Assembly: GCA_009926305.1 (NCBI GenBank)
Contig: RFPC01000014.1
Coordinates: 1-44,280 of the forward strand
Reading direction: 5' to 3'
From: a bacterium
GTDB lineage: Bacteria; Bdellovibrionota_C; UBA2361; RFPC01
DNA: 44,280 bases
Made by a program: the position numbers and the translations under genes
Shown here: positions 26,497 through 35,227 of the stretch, in pieces
How positions within the stretch are numbered: position 1 is the stretch's first letter
How the letters are laid out: the number at the start of each line of letters is the position of its first letter
Notes under the pieces: generated by a model
What the model was told of the DNA's origin: nothing
Seen by the model: the letters and a program-made list of their open reading frames with translations, nothing else
The model's database searches: none

Positions 26497-27035
26497 GGAT
26501 GACAAGCTTCGGGCAGGATTAGATTGTGCGTCGGTATGATCTCTCGGAGCGAGTGAGAGAGAAGTTCCCAGTCAAAGTTCCATGGGTCTGTTTTTCGCGT
26601 TGGGGCGATATGTCGATGACCATAGATGGAGGTAATCGGGTGACGATTTATAATTTCGACGCATAGGGATACGAGAGACGTGTATTGCTCTTCTGTAGGT
26701 GACGTTGTCTCTGAGCCGACAAGCTCAATGCCAATGCTAAAAGCATTTACTCCCGTCTTGCCATCGTGCGGCAGGACGCTCTCTCCTGCATGCCATGCTT
26801 TCAAATGTTCAGGAACGAGACTCCAGATTTCTCCATCAAGTCCGATGAGGTAGTGAACGGAAAGCTCAAGCTTTTCAAGGCAATCTTTGCAAGATTGGAG
26901 CGAGTAGGGGTCTTCTGTGCATTGAGGATTATGCATCGAATGGAGGATTATCGATTGAACGCTCTCCCCGACCGGACGCTCTTCATAGTGCGTTTCGGGA
27001 AGAAAATTCTGTAACGGCTGACGGGCAGATTTCAA
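26493..27035 (-). CDS. ampD: AmpD-like N-acetylmuramoyl-L-alanine amidase
   Basis: AmpD cleaves anhydro-muropeptides during cytoplasmic peptidoglycan recycling. It belongs to the amidase_2 family, 180 residues, without a signal peptide. Zinc ligands His32 (ILHSM), His140 (YGHRHIAP) and Asp150 (RKTDP) are present, with Glu104 and Lys148 of the catalytic set. The 'HRHIAPTRKTDPWNFDW' block is diagnostic. GGAG lies nine bases before the ATG. It converges with the rhomboid gene with a four-base overlap. Confidence 0.9.
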   Translation of the reverse strand: MKSARQPLQNFLPETHYEERPVGESVQSIILHSMHNPQCTEDPYSLQSCKDCLEKLELSVHYLIGLDGEIWSLVPEHLKAWHAGESVLPHDGKTGVNAFSIGIELVGSETTSPTEEQYTSLVSLCVEIINRHPITSIYGHRHIAPTRKTDPWNFDWELLSHSLREIIPTHNLILPEACHP

Positions 27036-27175
27036 GATGCTCCGGCTGTTATAATGATAATCCGTGGTTCATGCTCTCAAGGCGACCGTTCTTGTCAGGA
27101 GAGCGACTTTGCTTCCTTGCTGCAGCATCTCGATAGGAACCCCTAGAAAGCGCTAAGGGAAGGCACTGTTCGTTT

Positions 27176-27250
27176 AAGCTATGCACTGTTAAGCTAAGCA
27201 CTGTTAAGCTAAGCACTGTTAAGCTGTACGCTGTTAAGCTATGCTCTGTG
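27176..27250 (+). repeat. Five-unit 15-bp tandem array at the rpsT 3' end
   Basis: Units on the + strand: AAGCTATGCACTGTT, AAGCTAAGCACTGTT (twice, identical), AAGCTGTACGCTGTT and AAGCTATGCTCTGTG, covering 27176-27250. A partial unit (GGCACTGTT) precedes them. The last one to two units encode the rpsT C-terminus and its stop on the - strand. Units start AAGCT(A/G)TG, similar to those of the array at 24385. Confidence 0.96.
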
Positions 27251-27497
27251 CTTGCTGAACGAGGCGTGCAACCTTTCTGTTCGCGTTGTTCTTATGGTAG
27301 AGCCCAGAGCTCGCAGCTTTCTGGATAGCAACTTCAGCGATTTTAACAAGCTCTTGTGCTTGCGTCTTATCTTTTAACTCAATAGCAGCCTTTGCCTTCT
27401 TAATCGCAGTTCGAACTGAGGCGCGAGCGACTCTGTTTCTGTCTCGTATTTTTTGGTTTTGACGCATCCTTTTGAGCGCTGACTTATGATTTGCCAT
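27234..27497 (-). CDS. rpsT: 30S ribosomal protein S20
   Basis: S20 (87 residues) binds the 16S rRNA 5' domain. 'MANHKSALKRMRQNQKIRDR' and 'RTAIKKAKAAIE' are typical; 'LYHKNNANRKVARLVQ' is the conserved C-terminal helix. The final residues 'QSIA' and the stop lie in the 15-bp tandem array. It is a single-gene unit on the - strand between ampD and dcd. Confidence 0.96.
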   Translation of the reverse strand: MANHKSALKRMRQNQKIRDRNRVARASVRTAIKKAKAAIELKDKTQAQELVKIAEVAIQKAASSGLYHKNNANRKVARLVQQAQSIA

Positions 27498-27869
27498 TCT
27501 AGCCTGTTCTTTACGTTGTTATTAGCCTGTTAATAAAATCCTAAGGGCGGGCGTTTAAAGTTCCATTAGAAGCTTTTCATGTCACTACGCCCCAGTCTGT
27601 GCTAGGGGAACAGCTCCTCTAAGCCCTTCCCATCTGCATCATGGTAATGCTCTGGTCAAAGAAAATCAACTTTTGGCCATGCTTTCACGGACTTATTTGC
27701 CCATAGAGGGCTGATAGGGTTCATCTCCTCCCAGATGAGCGGAGCTCGTTCGAGCTCGAGAGCCACTTAGGGGCCCCGTTCTCGAGCTAATGAAGAAAGC
27801 GAAAGCTATTGAAGCAAGAGGCTCCTACTTGAGGAGATGCCAATAGGGACCCGATACTAACAGGGACCC
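27498..27869. other. rpsT-dcd intergenic region with hairpin cluster
   Basis: No gene is seen in 372 bp. Three inverted repeats stand together at 27721-27788 (separate entry). CCCGATA/TATCGGG (about 27849-27876) lies at the dcd 3' end, with two copies of AGGGACCC, and may act as an imperfect transcription stop. The motif TAGCCTGTT is repeated near the rpsT start. The region is upstream of rpsT and should hold its promoter. Confidence 0.5.
27721..27788 (-). other. Cluster of nested palindromes upstream of rpsT
   Basis: Three hairpins occur in 68 bp: TCATCT/AGATGA with a six-base loop (27721-27738); GAGCTCG/CGAGCTC with a two-base gap (27742-27757); and AGCTCGAGA (27753-27761) with TCTCGAGCT (27780-27788), whose loop holds the palindrome GGGGCCCC (27770-27777). 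The second and third overlap, so they could be alternative structures. It could be an RNA leader or a dcd terminator region. Confidence 0.6.
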
Positions 27870-28400
27870 TTATCGGGAGCTTTGCTTTGGCCCTGTAACC
27901 CTTGGAAATAATTGCTCATCCCATGCAGGGGTCGCTCCCTTTTGTCCTTGATAGTGGCCTTTTCCATTCTCGCCGTAGGCCACCTTTGGCTCGGCCTCCA
28001 TTGTAAGAAACACAAGTTGAGCTACTGGCATACCGGCTGCGAGTTCTCGCGGATATGGGCCGAGATTTTGGAGCTCCAGCGTTACCTGACCCTGGAAATT
28101 ACAGTCAATCCACCCGCTCAGGCTGTGGTTGAGCCAAAGCCGACCGAGCGAACTTTTGAGCTTTAGGTCACAGACCACATTTCGTGGCAACTGAATGACC
28201 TCAGCTGTTGTCGCTAAAATCACCTCGCCTGGGAAGAGTGTAAAGTGATCAGCCCGAGTTTCTTCAGGATCACGGGTGGGGCATATCCAGTGATTTCCGA
28301 GGGTAACATCATAACTCGCAGGATTGACCTGCTCTGGGTTAAAGGGCTGAATGCCCCCATTGGAGCCGAACTCATGTATCCAAAAATCTGGTTTAATCAT
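27870..28400 (-). CDS. dcd: dCTP deaminase-family protein
   Basis: Dcd makes dUTP from dCTP for thymidylate synthesis; close relatives also cleave dUTP. The protein has 176 residues, slightly short. Trimeric dUTPase fold motifs are 'VNPASYDVTLGNHW', 'LKSSLGRLWLNHSLSGWIDC' (Ser83/84, Arg87, Asp99) and 'GQVTLELQNLGP', with Glu109 at the catalytic Glu position. The C-terminal 'HYQGQKGATPAW' resembles the lid motif. Deaminase against dUTPase activity cannot be settled from the sequence alone. Divergent from the kinase gene at 28516. Confidence 0.85.
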   Translation of the reverse strand: MIKPDFWIHEFGSNGGIQPFNPEQVNPASYDVTLGNHWICPTRDPEETRADHFTLFPGEVILATTAEVIQLPRNVVCDLKLKSSLGRLWLNHSLSGWIDCNFQGQVTLELQNLGPYPRELAAGMPVAQLVFLTMEAEPKVAYGENGKGHYQGQKGATPAWDEQLFPRVTGPKQSSR

Positions 28401-28515
28401 GCCCCAGATAATAAGAGCAACTGTCGGCTCAGGTCAAACAAATCAGCAGCTGAAATTGATATAGGCATGAAAAAATTGTGGGGTAAGGACCTTATGGGGT
28501 AGGCTGAATGATAGT

Positions 28516-30111
28516 ATGAGCCAGTTCGATGTTTCTCATGAGGGTAAGCCCCTGTTTATAAAAACCCTGTTGGTGGAGGATGACCCAAGGCACAGTCTGC
28601 TCATTCAGCGTGCTCTTGAGCCAGTCGTGCACTCGCTTGAGATCGCGCGGACGGTTTCGGAGGCGAGGACGAAGCTCTCCTCGTGCCATTTTGACCTTGT
28701 TGTAACGGACCTCAGTTTGCCGGACTCAGACGGGGTTACCCACGTAAAAGATTTTCAGGAGATTCAAGAGGGAGTTCCTGTCGTCGTGCTCACGGTTACT
28801 ACTCGGATTGAGAACGTGGTTGCAGCTATGCGATTTGGTGCAAAGGACTTCATTCTAAAAAGTTTCGAATCTGACTTTCGCGAGCTTCTTCGTCTTTCTC
28901 TCGCACGAGTGCATGCCTCTCTACAGTTGGAGCAGGAGCGGAAGAAGCTACAAGTGGCAATAGAGAATAGTGATGATGGATTGGCTCTTGTAACTCGTGA
29001 TGGAATTGTCCGTTACTGGAATCGAGCCTATGAACTATTTTTTACGAGGTGCGGAGGGGAAGCGAATAATCTCTTTTCGTTTGATGTGCATAGGCTCACG
29101 CATGGAAACTCGTTGAAGGATCAATTGCGGATGAAGCTCGGAACTCTTTCGGGGGGAGCTGTCTGGAATACGGAAGTGAGTCTATGTGGGAGTGAATTCA
29201 GGGCCTACGGAGTGACATTATCTGGACTTGATGCAGAGCTTGGGTATGGAAGTGTTGAACGGGCTGGACTTCTGCAAAAAGAAAATGGCAAGGCTCAACA
29301 GACAGACGGTGAAAGAGAGCTTGTTCTTTGGGTGCGGGATATCACTGAAATGAAGAGGCGCGAGCGATTTCAGCGAGAGCTTCTTTCAACGACAACTCAC
29401 GATTTAAAGGGACCGATGGGGGCTATTATCACCGGAGCTGAGCTTGTCAGTAACTTGGTACGTGAGCACGAGAAAGCATCGCAGATTCTTCTTCGAGTTC
29501 AGTCGGCGGCACATGGCGTGGTCAATCTCATCGATGAGTTTCTGAGTGCACGTCGTATTGAAGAGGGGAACCTCGTGCTTCGCCCCACCTCTCAGAGTCT
29601 TTCGCGGCTTCTAGAAGAGATCGAAGGAAATTACCAGACGATTGCAGACTCTCGAGGAATAGACCTGCGTTTTTCATTCCCGAGGGAAGTTGAAGTTCAA
29701 GTGGATAAGATTGGATTTATACGCACTATGGGTAATCTTTTGAGTAATGCGCTCAAGTTTACTCCCCGCGGAGGGATGGTACAGGTCGAGGCTTCGCTGG
29801 GAGAGGAGGACGACCTGTGTGTTGTTGTAACTGATACTGGTTCGGGAATTGAAGCGGCTGAATTGAGCCGAATTTTTGACCGGTATGCCCGCCTTGACCG
29901 TCATCGCGAAATTTCAGGAACAGGACTTGGATTATTTGTTGTGAAAAGTATTGTTGATGCTCACGGGGGTTCAATTCAGGTTGAGAGTGAGACACGACGT
30001 GGAACCCGATTCACGCTATACTTCCCAAGTTCACCGCCTGTGAATGAACGGGGGGAGTTGATAAGTCTGGTCTTCTCTGATGAGGAGCGAGAGATGCCCC
30101 TTGAACCATAA
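28516..30111 (+). CDS. Receiver-PAS-histidine kinase
   Basis: The 531-residue protein has an N-terminal receiver domain (about 15-130; phospho-acceptor Asp65 in VVTDLSLP, Lys114), a PAS-like domain (about 140-275, 'IENSDDGLALVTRDGIVRYW'), HisKA with His295 (TTHDLKGPMG), and HATPase (N-box near 403-415, DTGSGI, GTGLGL). No membrane segment, so it is cytoplasmic. A receiver ahead of the kinase suggests control by an upstream phosphodonor. The DNA-binding partner is not evident; the nearest receiver protein is at 30948-31679. Confidence 0.9.
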   Translation: MSQFDVSHEGKPLFIKTLLVEDDPRHSLLIQRALEPVVHSLEIARTVSEARTKLSSCHFDLVVTDLSLPDSDGVTHVKDFQEIQEGVPVVVLTVTTRIENVVAAMRFGAKDFILKSFESDFRELLRLSLARVHASLQLEQERKKLQVAIENSDDGLALVTRDGIVRYWNRAYELFFTRCGGEANNLFSFDVHRLTHGNSLKDQLRMKLGTLSGGAVWNTEVSLCGSEFRAYGVTLSGLDAELGYGSVERAGLLQKENGKAQQTDGERELVLWVRDITEMKRRERFQRELLSTTTHDLKGPMGAIITGAELVSNLVREHEKASQILLRVQSAAHGVVNLIDEFLSARRIEEGNLVLRPTSQSLSRLLEEIEGNYQTIADSRGIDLRFSFPREVEVQVDKIGFIRTMGNLLSNALKFTPRGGMVQVEASLGEEDDLCVVVTDTGSGIEAAELSRIFDRYARLDRHREISGTGLGLFVVKSIVDAHGGSIQVESETRRGTRFTLYFPSSPPVNERGELISLVFSDEEREMPLEP

Positions 30112-30255
30112 TCATAAAATGATGCAGTATAGAGTCGAGCATGACTTCGTGATAGGTGAATGGAAGTGCTGAACAGCACCTCCGCCCGAAAGAGATTGGG
30201 TACCTCGTATCAGGAGCTACGCTAGGAAGTACATTTATCTCAAGGAAAAAAGTAG

Positions 30256-30795
30256 ATGATGAGTATACGATCTTTCACAAGACATTTCTTCTTATTCGCA
30301 GTTGTGGTGGGCCTCGGGTTTTTGGCGAGCTGTGCGCCAAGAGGAGAAACGAAGTCGCTTGACGAAGTATTTCAAATTGCAAAAGCAAGATATGAGCGCG
30401 GACTCGCCTCAGCAGAATTAAGCACTGAGACATCCGAAAAGCTTACTCAACTTACTGGCATAATGGATAGCCTTCTACAGGCAAGTTCAGATAATGAAGT
30501 GGTTGAGGCAGCGACTCGGGCGGAGGCTTTGCTTGGCGAGCTTGTAACACAATCTGCTTATACGAACCGTCCTGCGATGGGAGAGATATCGAAAGCGTAT
30601 CGAAGCTTAACAGGGCTGAGTGGACGTGAGGTGCCGTTATCAGTGAGCGCCGATCCATCGACTTCTCGGGCCGTGCAAGACGCTGGCGGGATCACCAATG
30701 CTGATACGAGAAAGCTACTCGTGGCGCGCTCCTATAATTTACTTGCTCAAGAGCTAGAAACGACTTCTTTTCAGGTAGAGAAGGCGGGAGTCTAG
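30256..30795 (+). CDS. Lipoprotein of unknown function
   Basis: The 179-residue protein has a signal sequence (basic start, hydrophobic 10-24) and lipobox LASC with Cys at 26. The mature part is helical and acidic, with no known motif ('LDEVFQIAKARYERGLASAE', 'KLTQLTGIMDSLLQASSD'). ATG ATG start; the second ATG is equally possible. AAGGAAAAAAG lies upstream. It follows the kinase gene in the same direction by 144 bp; a link is not proven. Confidence 0.75.
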   Translation: MMSIRSFTRHFFLFAVVVGLGFLASCAPRGETKSLDEVFQIAKARYERGLASAELSTETSEKLTQLTGIMDSLLQASSDNEVVEAATRAEALLGELVTQSAYTNRPAMGEISKAYRSLTGLSGREVPLSVSADPSTSRAVQDAGGITNADTRKLLVARSYNLLAQELETTSFQVEKAGV

Positions 30796-30947
30796 TACCG
30801 ACCAGCGGGATTGTAGCAAGGATAATGGAGTTTCATCTTTAGCGCTGATTCAATCAGAAGAAACCCAGTGAGCTGCGAGGGAGGGAGTATCAGTCGTTGT
30901 GGATAGAGTGCATTAAGCAGGGCATAAGGCAGGCAAACGCGTCTCTT

Positions 30948-31679
30948 TTAGGCTCCAATAGCTTCTTCTTTTCTCGAAGTTTTTAGACGTTTTCTGAGAC
31001 GACCCAGCCGCGAAGCAGGTCCTTTACTTCGATCAATGCAGAACTTTTGTAATGCTTTGATGAGCCCTTCTTCTCCACCTTTTGCAAATGTCTGGGCCAG
31101 GTCCGCTGAGACCCGAAACCCTCTGAGGGCACGCGGGACTTCTCGTTCTGCGGTTTCGAACTGTTTTGCTTGTCTCATCAAGGTGGCGACTTTATCGAGG
31201 CTCGACATGAGAATCGCAATGAGCGCTTCATTGCGGTCTTTTGCTTGCCTTACCGATTCAGCGATCGGCTCTCCCTTCGTGGCACCGATGACAGCCGCAT
31301 CCACTGTATCCATCGTGAATGGCTTTACAAGATATCCTCGAGCGCCAAGACATAAGAGGTCAAAGACGTCATCTACGCTTGGTTCAAACGAAGTCGGTAT
31401 CAGTATTAAACGGGAGTCCAGTTCCATGGCCTGACTGACGAAGTCTCTCGGCGGCATGTTCGTTTTTTTTGCATCGAAAATAATATGAGTAACTGGCCTT
31501 GTCTGAATCTTTTCAATGGCAGCTGCATGACTTGGAACATCGGTTATCCCGCCAAAGCCAAGCTTTTGGAGTGTTGAGCGCATGTTGTGTCGTTGGGCAG
31601 GATCGGTCTCAACGACTAATATTAAGGCTTTTTTCCGTTCCTTGGGGGTAAGATATAATTCGTTTTCGTAATGGCTCAT
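30948..31679 (-). CDS. Response-regulator receiver protein with non-HTH C-terminus
   Basis: The product has 243 residues. The receiver domain is about 17-135: acidic pair Glu24/Asp26 (Glu instead of the first Asp), Asp69 in IIFDA as acceptor, Thr96 and Lys119 (YLVKPF). The C-terminal 100 residues are helical with 'ALIAILMSSLDKVATLMRQA' and end in a very basic tail (RLGRLRKRLKTSRKEE). No DNA-binding domain is recognised. It may be a single-domain signalling protein or act through protein contacts. It might work with the kinase at 28516. Confidence 0.85.
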   Translation of the reverse strand: MSHYENELYLTPKERKKALILVVETDPAQRHNMRSTLQKLGFGGITDVPSHAAAIEKIQTRPVTHIIFDAKKTNMPPRDFVSQAMELDSRLILIPTSFEPSVDDVFDLLCLGARGYLVKPFTMDTVDAAVIGATKGEPIAESVRQAKDRNEALIAILMSSLDKVATLMRQAKQFETAEREVPRALRGFRVSADLAQTFAKGGEEGLIKALQKFCIDRSKGPASRLGRLRKRLKTSRKEEAIGA

Positions 31680-31848
31680 CTACCTCGCACCTTCCTGCAT
31701 TAGGAAACTGAATCGACTTCCCACGACTCAACTTCTCTTCCTTTCTAGAGAGTCGGCAGAGCACGAGGTGAACTTGAAGGGATAATTTGACTATTTTTGA
31801 AACGATATTTGGTTGGCCGAGTTGCCTCATGAAGTTTCTTGGTTCGGT

Positions 31849-32562
31849 CTAAGAGCGCGATAGTGCTTCTTTTTTGGTCGCTATAAGAGAGCTTCGTTGC
31901 TTGAGGGTGGGGTAATAGTCCCCGAGCCGAAACCCGTGCTCTCCGCCAAAGTGAACGAGTTTCTGAAGGAGTGAGCTAGCCCCACTGCTGCCCATATTGC
32001 AGCCACTCATCAGTTCTAATGCCAAGGCGTCTGCCTCTATTTCTTGTCGATAGTCTGAATGAGTGGTCTCTGTCATTTCATTATGTCGGAGCATCCGGTG
32101 GGCGATCTCATGAGCAATAATAAAAGCAAACTCCTCATCATCTCCGATCAGATTGAGAATGCCTGTTGAGAGAATAATTTCTTCTTTTGGCTGAAGGGAG
32201 GCCATAGGCAGCGATGCGGTAATTACCTTAATGCGAGGCTGAAAGCCGAGAAAAGAGTACGTATCATCCCCGACAAGAAGATGGAGAATCCGGCTTCCTT
32301 CCTCTTCCCATGATGTCGTTGTGCTTTGAACGTGTGCCTCGGCAGTATCGACTTCGATTCTATTTGGAGCTGTATTCGTTAGGGGGAAGGAGTTGGAAAT
32401 GGGAGATGCAGATGCATTTGCACCGAGGAGTAAAGCACTAAGGAGTACAAAAGTGAGCAATAGAGGAGTGATTCTCAGCACTGAGCCCTTTCCCGTTTCT
32501 TTCGTTCGATACCTATTCCTACTCTTATTAGGAGTCCTTTCATGAGAGAGAGGATTCATCAT
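31849..32562 (-). CDS. M48-type metalloprotease, membrane-anchored or secreted
   Basis: The 237-residue protein has a zinc-protease motif HEIAH at 151-155 and the third ligand Glu176 in EIEADALAL, the M48 pattern (HEXXH ... EXXAD). A hydrophobic segment (32-50, ending ANASA) after a 30-residue basic, hydrophilic start acts as signal or anchor. 'PKEEIILSTGILNLIGDDEE' is typical of M48 peptidases. It is shorter than BepA and lacks TPRs, so it is closer to LoiP/YcaL-like proteins. It could cut misfolded outer-membrane proteins (inference). Confidence 0.85.
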   Translation of the reverse strand: MMNPLSHERTPNKSRNRYRTKETGKGSVLRITPLLLTFVLLSALLLGANASASPISNSFPLTNTAPNRIEVDTAEAHVQSTTTSWEEEGSRILHLLVGDDTYSFLGFQPRIKVITASLPMASLQPKEEIILSTGILNLIGDDEEFAFIIAHEIAHRMLRHNEMTETTHSDYRQEIEADALALELMSGCNMGSSGASSLLQKLVHFGGEHGFRLGDYYPTLKQRSSLIATKKEALSRS

Positions 32563-32728
32563 CGGAATATCTGTTCGAAAACTTGATTGAGGAGCTCTTT
32601 CTGAGCAGTAGGGAGGAGGAGAGGCTGGGAGTGCTATGGCCCCTAGTGGAAATCTTCGTCAAAACCGCTTATCCTTAAGATCATGAGAATGATTGGGGTG
32701 TTATCGCCAAGAGTTCAGGAGGAGAGAA

Positions 32729-33346
32729 ATGAGCCAGCAATCCCATCAAGAGATTCGTTCAGATATGAAGCGTCTTCTCTCAAATTTAGACGGTCGATGG
32801 ATTCGGGCAGCCAGTAAACAAACTTCTGAGAGGCTTGTCTCAATTCTCAGTTCCAAACAGTTTCGTGGCTATTCTCATATTTTAGCCTGGACATCATTCT
32901 TTCCAGGAGAGGTGGACCTTTCGCTGCTGATCAGTGAGTTAGGCGATGAGCGCAGCTTTTACCTGCCCCGCTCGAACCCAGATTTTTCAATGGATTTCGT
33001 ATCAATTGGACGAGATTGGACGCGGGAGGTTGAACCAGGAGGATTTGGAATACCTGAGCCGTGCTTTGAAGCTGGCGACTTGTATAGTGCTGAGCAAGAT
33101 GCATCGCGGACGATTGTACTTGTTCCAGGACTTGCATTCGATAGAGTTGGTAACCGACTGGGGCGAGGTAAGGGATATTACGATAGGTTTCTTGGGAAGT
33201 CTGAGATGCGAAGCTCGGCTGTTGTGGGGGTTTGTTGGGAATTGCAGACGGTAGCAACGCTGCATCCGGCCCATCATGATGTAGCGATGGATTTTTTGTG
33301 CACCGAACAAGAATTGATTGTGTGTGCTGAAGCGGTAGAGGAGTAA
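32729..33346 (+). CDS. 5-formyltetrahydrofolate cyclo-ligase
   Basis: The enzyme converts 5-formyl-THF to 5,10-methenyl-THF using ATP. Start ATG 32729 is fixed by AGGAGGAGA just upstream; the frame extends to 32693. 205 residues. 'MKRLLSNLDGRW' and 'VLVPGLAFDRVGNRLGRGKG' followed by 'YYDRFL' are the family signature (ATP-binding loop). E. coli homologue: YgfA/FAU1. It starts divergently from the M48 protease gene and is eight bases upstream of the phosphoesterase gene. Confidence 0.92.
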   Translation: MSQQSHQEIRSDMKRLLSNLDGRWIRAASKQTSERLVSILSSKQFRGYSHILAWTSFFPGEVDLSLLISELGDERSFYLPRSNPDFSMDFVSIGRDWTREVEPGGFGIPEPCFEAGDLYSAEQDASRTIVLVPGLAFDRVGNRLGRGKGYYDRFLGKSEMRSSAVVGVCWELQTVATLHPAHHDVAMDFLCTEQELIVCAEAVEE

Positions 33347-33353
33347 GAGAAGT

Positions 33354-34172
33354 ATGAAAATTCTCTGTGTGGGGGATGTTGTTGCGCGACCCGGAAGGGA
33401 GGTGCTTCAAAAAACCTTATCAAAGGTGCGAACGGAGTATGAAGTTGACTTCGTGGTGGTTAATGGAGAGAACTCAGCGGGAGGCTCTGGAATTGACCTA
33501 AAGTGTTACCAAGAGTTAGTAAAGGCAGGTGCAGATGTTGTCACGCTCGGAGATCATACGTGGCGTCGTAGTGAAGTTGCGACTTTGTTAAAAGGAGCGG
33601 AGTATTCGTGTATTTGCCCTGGAAATTATCCTATTGGAGAGGCGGCGGTTCGTGGTTGGATTATTCGGGAAATCAATGGAGTTCGTGTTGGGGTAATCAA
33701 TGTGCTCGGTAGAACATTTATGTCGGGAGCACTTGATTGTCCGTTCCAGTATGTCGAGAGTGTAATTAAGAATCACTTTACGGATGTGCCGGTTCGAATT
33801 GTTGATTTTCATGCTGAGGCTACCTCTGAGAAGATAGCGTTTACTCGACACTTCGATGGTCGTCTTACCATGGTCTTTGGTACGCATACCCATGTTCCTA
33901 CTGCTGATGCTCGCATCCTTTCTCGTGGTACAGCTGCAATTACCGATGTGGGAATGACGGGCTCTCATGCTGGTGTCATTGGGATGGATGCTCAAACTGC
34001 CATTGATCGATTTCTAACCGGTTTGCCGTCGAGTTACCGACCAGCAAAGGGGGGGCTTGAGTTCAATGCAGTTCTCGTAGAGCTTGATTCGAGAACATTG
34101 CAGCCATGCGGTATTCAGCGGGTTACATCTGCGCTACAAGATGATGATGAGAATGTTTCAGTAGCTTTATGA
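33354..34172 (+). CDS. YmdB-like (TIGR00282) metallophosphoesterase
   Basis: The 272-residue protein belongs to the family of Bacillus YmdB, which acts on cyclic nucleotides. Metal-binding residues are Asp8 (VGDVV), the NGENSAGG block near 38-45, His in DFHAEATSEK, and two His in GTHTHVPT. The canonical GNHxW reads GDHTW here, so one Asn ligand is Asp. Substrate in this organism unknown. It is directly downstream of the cyclo-ligase gene (seven-base gap), a pairing that suggests one transcript. Confidence 0.9.
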   Translation: MKILCVGDVVARPGREVLQKTLSKVRTEYEVDFVVVNGENSAGGSGIDLKCYQELVKAGADVVTLGDHTWRRSEVATLLKGAEYSCICPGNYPIGEAAVRGWIIREINGVRVGVINVLGRTFMSGALDCPFQYVESVIKNHFTDVPVRIVDFHAEATSEKIAFTRHFDGRLTMVFGTHTHVPTADARILSRGTAAITDVGMTGSHAGVIGMDAQTAIDRFLTGLPSSYRPAKGGLEFNAVLVELDSRTLQPCGIQRVTSALQDDDENVSVAL

Positions 34173-34332
34173 ATAAACTCAAGAGCTTGCTGATGATTCT
34201 GCATCGCCAGAACCAAGCTATTCAAACAAGGTTATTTTTCTCTTTGCAAACAAACTCTTCGATAGCTCATCTATCTTAGAGTATGGTAATTTCTTGATGA
34301 AGGTCATGTCTGTTTATCAGAGGTTTGTTCAA

Positions 34333-35118
34333 ATGAAGAAGATGCTTTTTCGTTCCATAGTTTTTTCGTTATTGGTCGTAATCTGTACAGGACTGTGCTT
34401 TGAGGCGAGCGCGCAAGATCAGCTGCCTCGGGATAACGGGCTTTCAACGTATCATGTGGCTCCACATTATCGAGATTCTGAGTCGCATCCACTTCGAGTT
34501 CTCTCCTACATTTTTCATCCAATTGGGTGGGTGGCCCGTGAGCTTGTTTTTCGACCGCTCAGTTATCTTGCTTCTTCGAGCGAGACCCATAGGAGCGTCA
34601 TGGGGTATAGAGACCCGTTCGATTATCGACAACCTGAATGTTTCTCTTCGGACCACTCCTCTCCTGACTGCCGTAGTGTTATGCCGTATAACTACGATTC
34701 TATCACTCCGGAGGCAGTTGAGATGGCCATTGCAGAACCGGTAGTGGATGAGCCCATCAGGCAAGTATTTTTCCCTAATGTAAACTTTGATTTTGATAAG
34801 AGTGAGCTCACAGAGCTGGGCAAGGGCAGAGCTCGTCAAATAGCAGACCTCTTAGAAGATGAGAGTGATGTACATGTAGTGCTCGAAGGCCACACTGATT
34901 TCATTGGGACTGAGGAGTACAACGAAAACCTCGGCTCTCGGCGAGCAGAGTCTTTAAGGGAAGAGCTCATTGCCCTAGGCGTTTCGCCAGAGCGAGTTTC
35001 AACAGTTACCTTTGGAAAATCTCAACCGTTGGTAGCTGGAGAGTCGGACTGGGCTCGAGCAGTCAACAGACGTGTTGAAGTGCACGTTGACGAAGCGACA
35101 CCCTCAGTACAGCCTTAA
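34333..35118 (+). CDS. OmpA-family outer-membrane or peptidoglycan-binding protein
   Basis: Start ATG 34333 (MKKMLFRSIVFSLLVVICTG) follows CAGAGG; a longer form from 34294 is possible. 261 residues with a signal peptide ending ASA. A middle region (about 30-140) is rich in Tyr, Pro and His. The C-terminal OmpA domain (about 145-255) has 'VNFDFDKSELTELGKGRARQ', 'VVLEGHTDFIGTEEYNENLG' and 'SRRAESLREEL', which bind diaminopimelate. It is not a classic OmpA beta-barrel; more like a Pal-related protein without lipobox. A terminator-like hairpin follows. Confidence 0.88.
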   Translation: MKKMLFRSIVFSLLVVICTGLCFEASAQDQLPRDNGLSTYHVAPHYRDSESHPLRVLSYIFHPIGWVARELVFRPLSYLASSSETHRSVMGYRDPFDYRQPECFSSDHSSPDCRSVMPYNYDSITPEAVEMAIAEPVVDEPIRQVFFPNVNFDFDKSELTELGKGRARQIADLLEDESDVHVVLEGHTDFIGTEEYNENLGSRRAESLREELIALGVSPERVSTVTFGKSQPLVAGESDWARAVNRRVEVHVDEATPSVQP

Positions 35119-35151
35119 GCCATAATTGTTGTCTGACTCTTATAATCTTTT

Positions 35152-35186
35152 CCCGCTCCAAGACGATGAGCGGCGGGTATTTTTTA
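35152..35186 (+). terminator. Terminator after the OmpA-family gene
   Basis: CCGCTC (35153-35158) and GAGCGG (35168-35173) pair across a nine-base loop. They are followed by CGGGTATTTTTTAT, giving a T-run after a GC-rich stem. It lies 34 bp past the stop codon. Confidence 0.75.
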
Positions 35187-35227
35187 TACTTGAGCGTCTT
35201 GCTTGATGTTGACAGGTCCCATTATGG

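Noticed and set aside
24385-27250. Direct repeats as possible CRISPR
   Set aside because: Units are 14-15 bp and contiguous without unique spacers; no cas genes are seen.
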